From Caldilineaceae bacterium (lineage in GTDB: Bacteria > Chloroflexota > Anaerolineae > Caldilineales > Caldilineaceae): DNA of 64,000 nt. Positions 1 through 8,425 of this stretch are shown piece after piece. Both the position numbers and the translations under genes were made by a program. Within the stretch, counting starts at the first letter, position 1; every line of letters starts with the position of its first letter. The DNA is taken from NCBI GenBank assembly GCA_026708085.1, contig JAPOVP010000170.1:1-64000 (forward strand), read 5' to 3'. Below the pieces are notes generated by a model. That model was not told the DNA's origin. It saw only the letters and a list, made by a program, of their open reading frames with translations, and did no database searches.

Positions 1-56
1 CCACTGACCACTGACCACTGACCACTGACCACTGACCACTGACCACTGACCACTGC
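1..56. repeat. Heptamer satellite (CCACTGA)n
   Basis: Seven perfect tandem copies of CCACTGA fill positions 1-49, and a degenerate eighth copy (CCACTGC) leads into the GCAG that opens the dispersed repeat. The array starts at the window edge, so its true length is unknown. Shorter, imperfect arrays of the same heptamer precede two other copies of the dispersed repeat, at 30824 and 60724. No coding potential is seen. Confidence 0.95.
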
Positions 57-385
57 AGTTCCGGCCGGTCGGGCCTTCGGCCCTCCCTTGTGCGGGGGGG
101 TCCCCCCCGCAACGCCCCCTTTCCTAAAACCTCGCGCCGCAGCAAGTGGGAGGGCAATACGAAATCGGCAGCCCGCGGCGCCCCGCGCTTCCCCCTACAC
201 CGCCTCTTGACCAGGTTCGAATGCGTGCCGGCGCAGGCTTGGAAGGCGGGGCAACTCCCAATTGCGCCCAACGTTCACGGCGACGACCATCAAGAGCCGG
301 CCATAGAAATCCTGAAAGTAAATTCCGTTATTCCTGAACTGGGCAGACCCCACTCTCTACGTTCCCAGAACATGACTTGGCAGAT
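57..385 (+). repeat. Dispersed intergenic repeat, copy A
   Basis: The core has a first hairpin (GGGCC 71-75, loop TTC, GGCCC 79-83), the conserved spacer TCCCTTGT, and a second hairpin with a nine-base stem (92-100 pairing with 102-110), followed by AACGCCCCC. To the right, the sequence aligns by eye with copy B at 36530-36885 over about 300 bases, with blocks such as CCTCGCGCCG, GGGCAATACGAA and CCAGAACATG in the same order. ORFs predicted here follow the repeat and are not believed. Right end approximate. Confidence 0.85.
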
Positions 386-498
386 ACGACTGCAGATTAA
401 TCTTCGGTCGCGCGTAAAACGTCGGGTATACTGAAGCGCGAAATCGCCGGCGCTCATAAGGTCAAGCCACAGTCGAACCGCTTCGCAAGAGCAACCCT

Positions 499-1344
499 AT
501 GCCGCATATTCTGATCACAGGCGCAAATGGCCAGCTCGGACAGGCCCTGACAACCCATCTCGAACCCACCGCCAAACTGACATGCTGGACACGCCCCCAC
601 TACGACATTGCCGACCCGGCGATTGCCGACGTTGTGGCAGAAACCAAACCGGATGTCGTCGTGAATGCTGCCGCATGGACTGACGTAGACGGAGCCGAAG
701 CGGCTCCGCAATTCGCCTTCAACGTCAATGCCCTTGGTCCCAAATACCTGGCGGAAGGCTGCGCCCGCTGCGACGGAACGCTCGTACAGATAAGTACCAA
801 TGAAGTATTCGCCGGTGAGCCGGGCCGCTTCTACCACGAATTCGAACAGACCTCTCCCGGCAGTGTCTACGCCCGGAGCAAGGCAGCCGGGGAAGTGGCC
901 GCAGCTACAGCCCTGGACCGCCTCTTCATCGTGAGGGTGGCGTGGCTCTACAGCGCCGGTGCTAGCAACTTTCCTGCCAGGATCAGCGCCGCGGCAGACC
1001 GCCACGGCGCTCTACGCGTTGTGAGTGACGAATTCGGCAATCCGACCTACGCCCCGGACGTAGCCGCCGCCGTCGCAAAACTGATCGAGTCGCAGCGCTA
1101 CGGCATCTACCATCTCGTAAACGATGGCTGGGCTAGCCGTTACGAATGGGCGGTCGAACTGATGCGCCTGACCGGACGCGAGGCACTACCCGTCGATCCA
1201 ATCAGCGCCAATGAATGGCCGCGTCCAACGACCCCGCCTCCCCACGCGGTCCTCGTCAACCAGGCCGGAGCCGCTCTCGGCATTGCCCTTCGCGACTGGC
1301 GTGATGCCCTGCATGAATATGTGCAATCGGAATTCAACAAATGA
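499..1344 (+). CDS. rmlD: dTDP-4-dehydrorhamnose reductase-like (RmlD) SDR protein
   Basis: 281 residues, the usual length for RmlD, which uses NADPH to reduce dTDP-4-keto-rhamnose in the last step of dTDP-rhamnose synthesis. Visible features: an N-terminal Rossmann nucleotide site GANGQLG (residues 8-14), an ISTNEVF strand (98-104) at the usual STDYVF position, and the catalytic YxxxK as Tyr124/Lys128. The start is the ATG at 499, after a weak GAGCAA; a possible -10 TATACT lies at 427-432. A glycosyltransferase follows 13 bp downstream, which suggests a cell-surface polysaccharide unit. The other rml genes are not in view, so the exact nucleotide-sugar substrate is inferred from family only; a methionine adenosyltransferase regulatory-subunit-like reductase is an alternative. 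Confidence 0.8.
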   Translation: MPHILITGANGQLGQALTTHLEPTAKLTCWTRPHYDIADPAIADVVAETKPDVVVNAAAWTDVDGAEAAPQFAFNVNALGPKYLAEGCARCDGTLVQISTNEVFAGEPGRFYHEFEQTSPGSVYARSKAAGEVAAATALDRLFIVRVAWLYSAGASNFPARISAAADRHGALRVVSDEFGNPTYAPDVAAAVAKLIESQRYGIYHLVNDGWASRYEWAVELMRLTGREALPVDPISANEWPRPTTPPPHAVLVNQAGAALGIALRDWRDALHEYVQSEFNK

Positions 1345-1357
1345 AATAGGATGAGTC

Positions 1358-2353
1358 ATGATTGAGAACGGTGACAGGCGAAGCGCCGCCCAGAAGCCTG
1401 AGCAAACCCATCAACCCCCATTCTTTTCGGTACTCATTCCCAATTATAACGGTCTCCGTCACCTGCCCGACCTGTTTACCGGCCTGAATTCACAGCTGTT
1501 TACCGACTTTGAAGTCATCTTCGCCGACGACGCCAGTAGCGACGGCTCCGTGCAATGGGTGCAGGACAATGCCCGCCAGGCGCGTGTACTCCCCAGCCAC
1601 GAAAACCACGGATTCGTCGCCTCCGTCAACATGGCAGCCCGCGCCGCACGCGGCCGGTTTATCGTTCTCCTGAACAATGACACACAGCCCGCTCCGGAGT
1701 TCCTGGCCGAGCTGGCCAAAACCATCTGCTCACACCCAAGGGCGGGGATTGTAGCCGCCAAGCTACTTCTGTTCGATGAACGCGACCGCATTCATACAGC
1801 TGGCGACATGATGGGGCGGGACGGGATTCCCCGGAATCGTGGTGTTTGGGCCATCGACAGCGGCCAGTTTGACAACTCGGACGAAGTGTTCGGCGGCTGC
1901 GGCGGTGCGATGGCCGTGCGCCGGGAGCTTTGGGAAGCCCTCCACGGTTTCGATGAGGAATTCTGGATGTATATCGAGGACGTAGACCTCTCGTTTCGGG
2001 CTCAACTCTTGGGCTGGCAGACGGCATTTGCACCGGCCGCGCGTGTCTACCATAAACTTGGAGGAAGTGGCGGCGACGAACTCAGCAGCTTCTACGTCGG
2101 TCGCAACACCATCTGGACTCTGGCCAAGAACATGCCGACCTCTCTCCTCCTGGACCACGCCCCGCAGATCGCTGGCGCACAGCTCTCGATCGCGTTTGAC
2201 GCGCTGCGCAACTGTCGGGGCAACTCAGCCCGCGCCCGCATAAGGGGCCAGGTAGCGGGCCTTCTCGGCCTTCCGCGCGTACTCCAGAAACGCGCCGTGG
2301 TCCAGTCCCGCAAACGGCTCCACGATGCCGAAATCGACCGTCTACTGATCTGA
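1358..2353 (+). CDS. Glycosyltransferase family 2 (rhamnosyltransferase-like)
   Basis: 331 residues with a GT-A fold. The donor-binding start is FSVLIPNYNG (residues 23-32), followed by ADDAS (56-60), the metal-binding NND (106-108, in place of DxD), and the acceptor/catalytic region GGCGGAMAVRRELW...YIEDVDLSFR (179-214) typical of WcaE/RfbN-like enzymes. It transfers a sugar from a nucleotide donor onto a surface glycan; the sugar cannot be read from sequence. The start at 1358 has a good AGGATGA ribosome site, 13 bp after rmlD, so the two are probably co-transcribed. No membrane segments are obvious. It ends convergently with the GNAT gene at 2426. Confidence 0.85.
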   Translation: MIENGDRRSAAQKPEQTHQPPFFSVLIPNYNGLRHLPDLFTGLNSQLFTDFEVIFADDASSDGSVQWVQDNARQARVLPSHENHGFVASVNMAARAARGRFIVLLNNDTQPAPEFLAELAKTICSHPRAGIVAAKLLLFDERDRIHTAGDMMGRDGIPRNRGVWAIDSGQFDNSDEVFGGCGGAMAVRRELWEALHGFDEEFWMYIEDVDLSFRAQLLGWQTAFAPAARVYHKLGGSGGDELSSFYVGRNTIWTLAKNMPTSLLLDHAPQIAGAQLSIAFDALRNCRGNSARARIRGQVAGLLGLPRVLQKRAVVQSRKRLHDAEIDRLLI

Positions 2354-2425
2354 TGTCTCACTATCTCTGCTGAGGTCTCTTGCTCTCCTGGGGGGAACCC
2401 TGCACAACGTACGCAAATCCGCATC

Positions 2426-3691
2426 TCACTCCGCGGGGGTGAACAGTCTGTCCAGTAACCTGTCATCCACGCGTTCCCCGACAACGTAGCGCCGCGTACC
2501 GGCGATCCCCGTACCAGTTATGTAATACCGCCCAGGCTGTGAACCGAGATAGTGTTCCAGCAGACGGTTTGTAACGTCGCGCCAGCGCTGTGCGGCCGGC
2601 ATGTCATCCCTCTGCAGCCTCACCCAGTCTGAGGGGACCTCGATGGCGATACGGGCGCTCTCGGCACCGAGTACGGGCGAACCTCCCCCTTCGTTGACAA
2701 CTGTCAAACCGGGATCTGCTTCGACATCCCAAGGTCGGAGCTGGCCGCTTCCCCTCAGTGCCCGCTGCACTCGCTTTGAACGAATCGCCCACAACAGGTT
2801 CAGTCTCGAGGCAACTACCCTGTTCAATTCATTACGAAATGAATACAGACTAGGCTGAAATTCGCAGGCAACTGCCCCCAATCGGGTGAAATTCAGCAGG
2901 GCATTGGCAAAGAGAAGCGGGTCGGTAGTCCAGTTGATCAGGTCAATGCCCATTTCAACAGCTTGGCGGGCCTGTAGCCGTTTCAACAACTGGCCGATCC
3001 GGCGCCTGCGCTTGCCGGGGGCCACCGCCAGCAGCTGTGATTCCAGCTGCAGGTCCTGGCGATATATGTCCAGCCCCGCACCCGGCGGACCGGCAGGAAT
3101 CCGAAAAAACCCCAACAGGAACCCCGCCAGTTCTCCGTCTACGCGGGCCACCAACGAGCAACCCATGCCCCCGTCGTCGCTATGCAAATCGCTGGGATAA
3201 AGCCCGTCCGGCGCGCTGTGCCAGATCGACCGCTGCATCCTGCGAATCTCGGCTGCCTCTTCCGCGTCAGGTCGTCCGCAGTCTACGCCTTCAACATGAA
3301 TGTGCGTGGGCGTGAAAGTGTGGTCCCCTTCTGGGAGGTAGAAGCAGGTCTTTTGCTCCGGAGGTAGTATCTCCCCGACTGCCCTCGATACTGCGTCGGC
3401 GTCAAGACCACCTGAACCGGCAACATGTTCGTATCGCAGCGTAAAAGTGGCGCCATCCGCGGAGGCGTGCCGTGGTAGAAGAAACGCGTCCCCGCATGGA
3501 GACGCCACCTTCCCGCCCTCGTCTTGATAGAGAGTAATGCAGGCTCCACCGATTTTAGGTAGAACCGCCTCCAGAAAGTGATGGGGTAGCAGCGTTGGCC
3601 GCTCCCCCAGCCGCCTTCTTATCTCGCGCAGCAGGTCCGGCCAGTCGGCGGACGATGAGTCAATTCGCTTCGCCCAAACGGAACGACTCAT
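2426..3691 (-). CDS. GNAT-superfamily acetyltransferase-like protein (COG3375-type)
   Basis: 421 residues from the ATG at 3691, which overlaps the stop of the upstream gene as ATGA; a start 10 codons earlier (3721) is possible but would lose this coupling. The middle of the protein carries the GNAT core: ARVDGELAGFLLGFF, then QLLAVAPGKRRRRIGQLLKRLQ (the acetyl-CoA loop, R/Q-x-x-G-x-G/A region), then INWTTDPLLFANALLNFTRLGAVACEF, a signature of the COG3375 group. The roughly 100 residues before this core are not recognised. COG3375 proteins are poorly characterised and no substrate is known, so the function is unknown beyond probable acyl-CoA binding. Coupled translation with a second GNAT suggests the two act together. 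Confidence 0.7.
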   Translation of the reverse strand: MSRSVWAKRIDSSSADWPDLLREIRRRLGERPTLLPHHFLEAVLPKIGGACITLYQDEGGKVASPCGDAFLLPRHASADGATFTLRYEHVAGSGGLDADAVSRAVGEILPPEQKTCFYLPEGDHTFTPTHIHVEGVDCGRPDAEEAAEIRRMQRSIWHSAPDGLYPSDLHSDDGGMGCSLVARVDGELAGFLLGFFRIPAGPPGAGLDIYRQDLQLESQLLAVAPGKRRRRIGQLLKRLQARQAVEMGIDLINWTTDPLLFANALLNFTRLGAVACEFQPSLYSFRNELNRVVASRLNLLWAIRSKRVQRALRGSGQLRPWDVEADPGLTVVNEGGGSPVLGAESARIAIEVPSDWVRLQRDDMPAAQRWRDVTNRLLEHYLGSQPGRYYITGTGIAGTRRYVVGERVDDRLLDRLFTPAE

Positions 3692-4245
3692 CCGTTTCCC
3701 ACTCCATAGCGCTGCTGCCACTCCTCAACCGTCATGCCGTAGAAAAACTCGTCCAGGAATCGCCCGTCCGTAAATATCGCCCTTCGCACAGCGCCTTCGC
3801 GCACAAAACCCAGCCCCTCATGCAGGGCACGCGAGCTGGTGTTTTCACTGTGCATCTGAACGTTCACCTTCTGGTAGCGCAGCTCCTGAAAGTAGTAGCG
3901 TAGTATGAGCAGTATAGCCGCCGCCGCGTAGCCCTTGCGGCGTTGAGAGGCTTCAACGCCCAACCCATACCTGAATACTCCGTTTCTGGGATGGCAATTG
4001 TGCGTATGTATAAATCCGACTGGCGTTCCTTCTGAATCTTCGATGACCCAACTGAAGGAGTCGTGCGCCATCTTCTTTTTCGACTCGGCGGCAGCCCAAT
4101 CTCGCACCTGGGAAAGAGAAACTGGCGGCCAGACGAATTCGAGATTCCGTGCCATCTCGCTGTCCTGGTTCCAGCGCCAGAAAGTGTCTCCGTCCTCCGG
4201 CTCCACCCCTCGCAGTCGGATCAGCTCAGTCTGCCAGTAGTTCAT
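3688..4245 (-). CDS. RimJ/RimL-type GNAT N-acetyltransferase
   Basis: 185 residues from the ATG at 4245 (MNYWQTELIRLRG..., the usual beginning of this family; GGGGTGAAA just upstream). The longer open frame to 4392 has no ribosome site and its extra 49 residues look non-coding. The fold shows LIRLRGVEPED at strand 1, FSWVIEDSEGTPVGFIHTH, the acetyl-CoA motif GLGVEASQRRKGYAAAAILLIL and NVQMHSENTSSRALHEGLGFVREG. The family acetylates protein N-termini, antibiotics or small amines; the substrate here is unknown. Its stop overlaps the next gene's start by 4 bp. Confidence 0.8.
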   Translation of the reverse strand: MNYWQTELIRLRGVEPEDGDTFWRWNQDSEMARNLEFVWPPVSLSQVRDWAAAESKKKMAHDSFSWVIEDSEGTPVGFIHTHNCHPRNGVFRYGLGVEASQRRKGYAAAAILLILRYYFQELRYQKVNVQMHSENTSSRALHEGLGFVREGAVRRAIFTDGRFLDEFFYGMTVEEWQQRYGVGNG

Positions 4246-4522
4246 CTTTTCACCCCGTGAGACCTCTTTTCGCAACAGGAGACTGCTCTTGATCCCGTCT
4301 GAAGAGTTTGAATCTTTTGAAAATGGACTTTGCTTCAGGAGGCCCCATCGACGGGTACGCAACACGCAAGAAATACGAGTGCATGGCTGCACTCGCTGGT
4401 GGCGGCACTTTGGCCGATTTCGAATTTTCCGTAGATATTTGCGGCGCCATGAAGAGGTTCAGGCTCTGGCATGATGGGCCGGCTTGCACTACCAACTGCG
4501 CGGCTTAGCCTCAATTGCCCGA

Positions 4523-4903
4523 TCATGCGGCCGGAGGCTTGGATTCTGTCGCCTTTTGGGGCGGCTCGGTGTCATCAACTCGCGACTGGCGCCGTGCCGG
4601 TGTCATCCCGTCCATCGAACTCTTCAATTCCGACCTGATCACCTGTACGGAACGTACGATGCCAGCCAGTCTACTGCTCGTAGAAATCAGGGGCGAAATG
4701 ATACTCGTGCTCACAAACTCAGCCGAACCTTTGACCGTGCCGACTGTCTCCTGGCCGTCTCGGATAACAGGTTTCACTTCGGCCTGTATCATCTTGATCA
4801 AACGCCAGACCTGCCAGATTAGAACCACCAGCAGACCGTTCATTATGAGAATCTCTAACGCAACGAGAATGATGGCGATATCCCGAACTGTGGCGCTGAC
4901 CAC
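4523..4903 (-). CDS. Small single-pass membrane protein, DUF948-like
   Basis: 126 residues. The GTG start at 4903 has a strong AAGGAGA site. One hydrophobic helix (about residues 8-33, IAIILVALEILIMNGLLVVLIWQVWRL with charged flanks) is followed by an amphipathic stretch with V/T/S spacing and a charged, proline-rich tail. This layout resembles DUF948/YoxC-type proteins, where a membrane anchor is followed by a helix that may pack on the membrane or self-associate. No catalytic motif. A second small membrane protein lies 85 bp downstream. Function unknown. Confidence 0.6.
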   Translation of the reverse strand: MVSATVRDIAIILVALEILIMNGLLVVLIWQVWRLIKMIQAEVKPVIRDGQETVGTVKGSAEFVSTSIISPLISTSSRLAGIVRSVQVIRSELKSSMDGMTPARRQSRVDDTEPPQKATESKPPAA

Positions 4904-4988
4904 GGCGCTCTCCTTTTGCGATCGGCACAGTTTACTACGTCCGCTTCATCCAGCGGCTGCACCGGCCTCCCTGCCCAGAAGACTCGCA

Positions 4989-5222
4989 CTAGTGTGTGAC
5001 AACCCGGACCAGGATTAAGGCAATTATGGATGCCAGTGTCGCCTCCAGCAGGCTAAGTTGCCCAATTTGCCACGTATCCCACTGCAACGTCTGGCTCACC
5101 CAATGTCCCAGCACAAATCCCACACCAGCCGCAATCAGATACTGCGGGAGTTCCCGCAGTGATCGGCCCGTCCACAGGTGGAATAAGCTGGCATAGCCGG
5201 TGACAAGCAAAGTAGCCAGCAA
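4989..5222 (-). CDS. Small hydrophobic protein, 2-3 membrane helices
   Basis: 77 residues with hydrophobic stretches at about 1-15, 26-44 and 52-74 (LPQYLIAAGVGFVLGHWVSQ and LEATLASIIALILVRVV). The TTG start at 5222 lacks a clear ribosome site, so the start is uncertain. It lies between mnmA (66 bp upstream) and the DUF948-like gene on the same strand. No family recognised; a membrane protein of unknown role. Confidence 0.5.
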   Translation of the reverse strand: MLATLLVTGYASLFHLWTGRSLRELPQYLIAAGVGFVLGHWVSQTLQWDTWQIGQLSLLEATLASIIALILVRVVTH

Positions 5223-5288
5223 TACCGACGGACTGAGAACTAGTGACGCGAAAGGCGTTCCGGAAACCAGTCGTGCACCTCCTCGGTC

Positions 5289-6479
5289 TCAGTTTAGGGA
5301 AACTCGATGTGCCGGCGTCTTTTCAGTTTCTGCCGGATCTTCGCCGAGATTCCCTCTTTCAATCAGCCCTCCCCCAAGGCAGAGGGGGCCGTCGTAAAAC
5401 ACGACTCCTTGACCCGGGCTGATTCCGCGCGCCGGCTTTTCGAACGCGACCCGCACACTGCCATCCTCTTGAGAATAGACCCAACAGTCTAGAGGTTGCC
5501 CCGAATAGCGGATCTGGCACTGGACACGACTGCCCGAGGGAACCGGCCTGCCTGTTGTCCAGCTCACACTTGCAGCCGTCAGTTCAGACCTGCCTAGCGC
5601 CTGGAGCGGCCCTACGATTAGCTGGTTGCGACTATGCTCCAACGCAACGATGTACATGGGGGCCTCCGTCCCACTCAGGCCCAAGCCCCGACGCTGTCCC
5701 ACCGTATAGTTCGGCAACCCTTCATGCTCGCCCAGCACGTTTCCCTCTACATCCACGATTTCGCCTGCTGTCATCGCGTCTGCGGCCCAATCCGAAAGAA
5801 AGCGCCGGTAGTCGTCATCCATTACAAAGCAAAGGTCCATCGAATCATGCTTGCTGTGAATGGGCAGACCCCGCGCAGCCGCCATCTGCCGCACCTCTTC
5901 TTTTGCGAATTCGCCGACAGGGAATAGCAGGTCGCGCAACTCTGCCTGGCCCAGCACGCTAAGGACGTAGGACTGGTCCTTATGCACATCAACGCCGCGC
6001 AACAGTTGAATTCTTCCATCCTGCTGTCTACGCAATCGGGCGTAGTGGCCGGTGGCCAGGAAGTCGGCGCCCAGCCGCCGGGCATAGTTGAGCAAATAAT
6101 CGAAGCGGATGTGCCGGTTGCAGGCAAGGCAAGGGTTGGGCGTCAGCCCGCTACTGTATCCCTCGATAAAGAGATCCACCACCTTCTCTTTGAAGGGCCG
6201 CTCGACATTGATCAGATAGAACGGCATGCCCAACCGGTCCGCAACGCGGCGCGCGTCCTCCACGCTCTCCTCGTCACAGCACTTGTTTCCAGATCCTTCA
6301 CCGGCTGCCGCCTCCGCCCACAACCGCATCATCACGCCGATACATCGATAGCCCTGCTCTGTAAGCAAAGCTGCCGTGACCGAACTGTCGACGCCGCCGC
6401 TCATGGCGACGACGACGGTCGTCTCAGATGGAGGCAGTTCATGCTTGTTTCTAGTGGTCTTCCCAATCATGCAGCGCAT
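5289..6479 (-). CDS. mnmA: tRNA-specific 2-thiouridylase MnmA
   Basis: 396 residues. MnmA activates U34 of tRNA(Lys, Glu, Gln) with ATP and inserts sulfur relayed from a cysteine desulfurase. Visible: PP-loop SGGVDSS (residues 27-33), the catalytic Cys in NPCLACN (Cys117) and its partner in DSMDLCFV (Cys217), plus [11 protein letters not shown] and DQSYVLSVL, the tRNA/ATP-contacting blocks. The C-terminal beta-barrel domain follows. The length is slightly above the usual 360-380 because of about 20 poorly conserved residues at each end; the ATG at codon 4 is an alternative start. A likely sulfur donor, a cysteine desulfurase, is encoded at 17810, not adjacent. Confidence 0.95.
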   Translation of the reverse strand: MRCMIGKTTRNKHELPPSETTVVVAMSGGVDSSVTAALLTEQGYRCIGVMMRLWAEAAAGEGSGNKCCDEESVEDARRVADRLGMPFYLINVERPFKEKVVDLFIEGYSSGLTPNPCLACNRHIRFDYLLNYARRLGADFLATGHYARLRRQQDGRIQLLRGVDVHKDQSYVLSVLGQAELRDLLFPVGEFAKEEVRQMAAARGLPIHSKHDSMDLCFVMDDDYRRFLSDWAADAMTAGEIVDVEGNVLGEHEGLPNYTVGQRRGLGLSGTEAPMYIVALEHSRNQLIVGPLQALGRSELTAASVSWTTGRPVPSGSRVQCQIRYSGQPLDCWVYSQEDGSVRVAFEKPARGISPGQGVVFYDGPLCLGGGLIERGNLGEDPAETEKTPAHRVSLN

Positions 6480-6590
6480 TTTAACACAGTCACCGATTTT
6501 CCGTCATGGCTGTGGCAATACGCGCGTGTCCTGCTTCTCTTCATCCGGTCAACGATTCCGCCGCGTACAAAACTGGCGACTTGATCACAA

Positions 6591-6599
6591 TGGTATAAT
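6591..6599 (+). promoter_or_regulatory. Extended -10 promoter for the FmdE-like gene
   Basis: TGGTATAAT is a perfect extended -10 (TGnTATAAT) 93 bp before the FmdE-like start. No good -35 is present at the right spacing, as is usual for extended -10 promoters. The transcript would carry a leader of about 85 nt that includes a strong AAGGAGGTG ribosome site. No known riboswitch fold was recognised. Confidence 0.55.
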
Positions 6600-6691
6600 G
6601 GGTCGAGGTCGCTGCATCAGAGCGCGTTAAGCGATCAGACAGCCTCCAGCATGGCCTGTAGTTAGAGTTCCGCACCCAAGGAGGTGCGCCA

Positions 6692-7294
6692 ATGGCGTTA
6701 CCGACCGACACGCAAAAGCTCGTTGACTCGCCAGCCCTGGAAAGGGCGCTTGCAGTGGCTTCCGCCCGCCACAAACATCTCTGCCCCCGCCAGGTTCTTG
6801 GTGCCAGATGCGCGATCGCCGCAACAACAATCTTGGACCTCGAAGTGCCCCGCTCCGACAAACGCCTGCTTGTGATCGTGGAGACCGACGGTTGCTTCGT
6901 GGACGGAGTAGAGGCGGTCACAGGGGTGTCCGTAGGCGGCCGCACCTTGCGTGTCGAAGACTACGGCAAAATCGCCGCAACCTTCGTCGACGTCAAGACC
7001 GAACTCGCCCTCCGAGTCGCCCCCCAAATCGACGTCCGCACCCGCGCCCGCGACTACGCCCCCGAGCAAACGCGACGCTACTTCGCCATGCTCCACGGCT
7101 ACCAGCGCATGCCCGACGACGAGCTTCTCTCCTTCCAGTGGGTGAACCTGTCAACCCCAGTCGCCGCCATCATCAGCCGTGCCAGCGCACGGGCCATATG
7201 TAACAAGTGCGGCGAAGAGATTATTAATGAACGCGAGGTCGAGGGGGACCGGGAGGTGTTATGCCGCTCATGCGCGGGCGAAGGGTACTATTGA
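6692..7294 (+). CDS. FmdE-family protein with C-terminal zinc ribbon
   Basis: 200 residues with an AAGGAGGTG ribosome site. The N-terminal three quarters match the FmdE fold: HKHLCPRQVLGAR (residues 27-39; His29 and Cys31 match the metal site of the family) and VETDGCFVDGVEAVTGVSVGGRTLRVEDYGKIAATF. The last 31 residues are a four-cysteine ribbon, CNKC...CRSC (Cys170, 173, 191, 194). FmdE takes its name from a subunit linked to formylmethanofuran dehydrogenase, but stand-alone homologues are common in bacteria that do not make methane, often near molybdenum or metal genes; their reaction is not established. No molybdenum genes are next to it here. Confidence 0.8.
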   Translation: MALPTDTQKLVDSPALERALAVASARHKHLCPRQVLGARCAIAATTILDLEVPRSDKRLLVIVETDGCFVDGVEAVTGVSVGGRTLRVEDYGKIAATFVDVKTELALRVAPQIDVRTRARDYAPEQTRRYFAMLHGYQRMPDDELLSFQWVNLSTPVAAIISRASARAICNKCGEEIINEREVEGDREVLCRSCAGEGYY

Positions 7295-7404
7295 GAGACG
7301 AAAGGGTAAGAGGCAGTTCAACAAGGAGGGCTGCCAAAGCTGTGTGCCCAAGAGTCAGTCGAATTGAGCGAGTGCCTGGAGACTCTGGTCTGGCCACTTA
7401 TTCG

Positions 7405-7447
7405 GTCAACTTTGACTCTTGACGTCCATCGTCAATGGTAGTATATT
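7405..7447 (+). promoter_or_regulatory. higBA promoter with overlapping operator inverted repeats
   Basis: The -35 TTGACG (7419-7424) and -10 TATATT (7442-7447) are 17 bp apart. The -35 is the left arm of a perfect inverted repeat TTGACG-TCCAT-CGTCAA (7419-7435). A second one, GTCAA-CT-TTGAC (7405-7416), sits just upstream. HigA-type antitoxins bind such palindromes to repress their own operon, so these are the likely operators. Confidence 0.7.
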
Positions 7448-7458
7448 TTGCGTAACCG

Positions 7459-7740
7459 ATGATTCGTGGATATAGAGACAAGAGAACAAGGCGGTTTGCG
7501 GAAGGAGAATTCGTCGCGGCCTTTCAAGGCTTCGAAAAGCAAGCAGCGAAAAGGCTCTCAATACTTAACGCGGCGCCTTCCCTGGACGCCCTGCGTGCAT
7601 TGCCAAGCAATCGCCTTGAATTACTTAGTGGCTCGCGTGAGGGATACTTTTCCATTCGAATCAATCGGCAATGGCGCATTTGCTTCCTTTGGGTTGAAGG
7701 GTATGGTTCCACCGACGTCGAGATTGTGGACTATCACTAA
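7459..7740 (+). CDS. higB: HigB-type toxin (RelE/ParE superfamily)
   Basis: 93 residues. HigB cleaves mRNA at the ribosome. The start MIRGYRDKRTRRFAEGEF matches the family's usual MIKSFRDKxTExLFxGE opening, which fixes the ATG at 7459. The core RLELLSGSREGYFSIRINRQWRICFLW carries the conserved basic RNA-binding residues and the RINxQWRI(C/V)F motif, and the C-terminal VEIVDYH ends at the expected His. The antitoxin gene follows 20 bp downstream, the toxin-first order typical of higBA. The ATG lies about 5 nt after the predicted transcription start, so the message may be almost leaderless. Confidence 0.92.
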   Translation: MIRGYRDKRTRRFAEGEFVAAFQGFEKQAAKRLSILNAAPSLDALRALPSNRLELLSGSREGYFSIRINRQWRICFLWVEGYGSTDVEIVDYH

Positions 7741-7760
7741 ACGGAAGAAGGAGATCTGGA

Positions 7761-8048
7761 GTGTTCAAGCGAGCGGTGCATCCAGGAGATATTCTGAAGG
7801 ACGAGTTGGAGGAAATGGGATTGTCCCCTACGGCGTTCGCTCGTCAGATTGACGTACCACCCAATCGAATCAGCCAGATCATTTCGGGCAAACGTTCCGT
7901 GACCAGCGATACAGCATTGCGATTTGGGCATTGGTTCGGAACAGGGCCTCTTTTCTGGCTCAATCTACAGACGCAGTTCGATCTTGTCGCAGCCGAACGC
8001 AAGGTTGGAGCCGCAATACGTGCCTTGCCTACCGCCCCTCGCGGTTAG
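7761..8048 (+). CDS. higA: HigA-type antitoxin, XRE helix-turn-helix
   Basis: 95 residues from a GTG start with AAGGAG 9 bp upstream. It opens with the family motif VHPGDILKDELEEMGLSPTAFARQIDVPPNRISQIISGKRSVTSDTALRFG, an XRE-type helix-turn-helix at about residues 20-50, followed by PLFWLNLQTQFDL, which is conserved in HigA. It should neutralise HigB by direct binding and repress the promoter at 7405-7447. It forms an operon with higB. Confidence 0.93.
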   Translation: MFKRAVHPGDILKDELEEMGLSPTAFARQIDVPPNRISQIISGKRSVTSDTALRFGHWFGTGPLFWLNLQTQFDLVAAERKVGAAIRALPTAPRG

Positions 8049-8425
8049 AACTGGGGACCGAGCATTTTTTCCACTGCCTCGAGCCACCAAACACCTCGCC
8101 AGCCTTGGTCCACTTCAGAGCCAGTTACAATCGCCAACAAGGATAAGCTTAGCGGCGGTTTGAGACCTTCAATTTTTCTGAACCCCGCAATATGAAGTGG
8201 CTCGAAGGCATGAAACGGTAGTTTGAAATGGATGTGCACGGCAGAAGCGGTTTGCTGGAAGGCTGACCAGCTTACACGGACTTGAGATAGACGGTGAATC
8301 TTCCGCAAGGGAATTGCTCCTTCTCACTAAGTGTCTGCGACGATAGAAACAACAGAACCTGAGTTTTCCGACTTAAGTAAATTGAAGCGTTCCATCTAGG
8401 GACTCTTGCTGGAAGGAAATCTAGA
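8049..8425. other. Intergenic stretch, no supported gene
   Basis: 377 bp between higA and the Uma2 gene. An 87-codon open frame on the minus strand (8045-8308) has no ribosome site or recognisable motif, and the plus-strand frames are broken by stops. It could be decayed coding DNA, but nothing can be named. No hairpin followed by a T-run is evident after higA. Confidence 0.5.

Noticed and set aside
1-56. CRISPR array
   Set aside because: The unit is 7 bp and directly tandem without spacers, so it is a satellite, not a CRISPR.
90-434. 114-codon open frame at the left edge
   Set aside because: It lies in repeat copy A and its sequence follows the repeat; frames in the other copies (30884, 36602, 60831) show the same kind of reading and lack ribosome sites.
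6600-6691. Riboswitch in the FmdE-like leader
   Set aside because: Only about 90 nt with no fold matching the molybdenum cofactor or another known class by eye.
8045-8308. 87-codon minus-strand frame after higA
   Set aside because: No ribosome site, no family, atypical composition; left as unannotated intergenic DNA.
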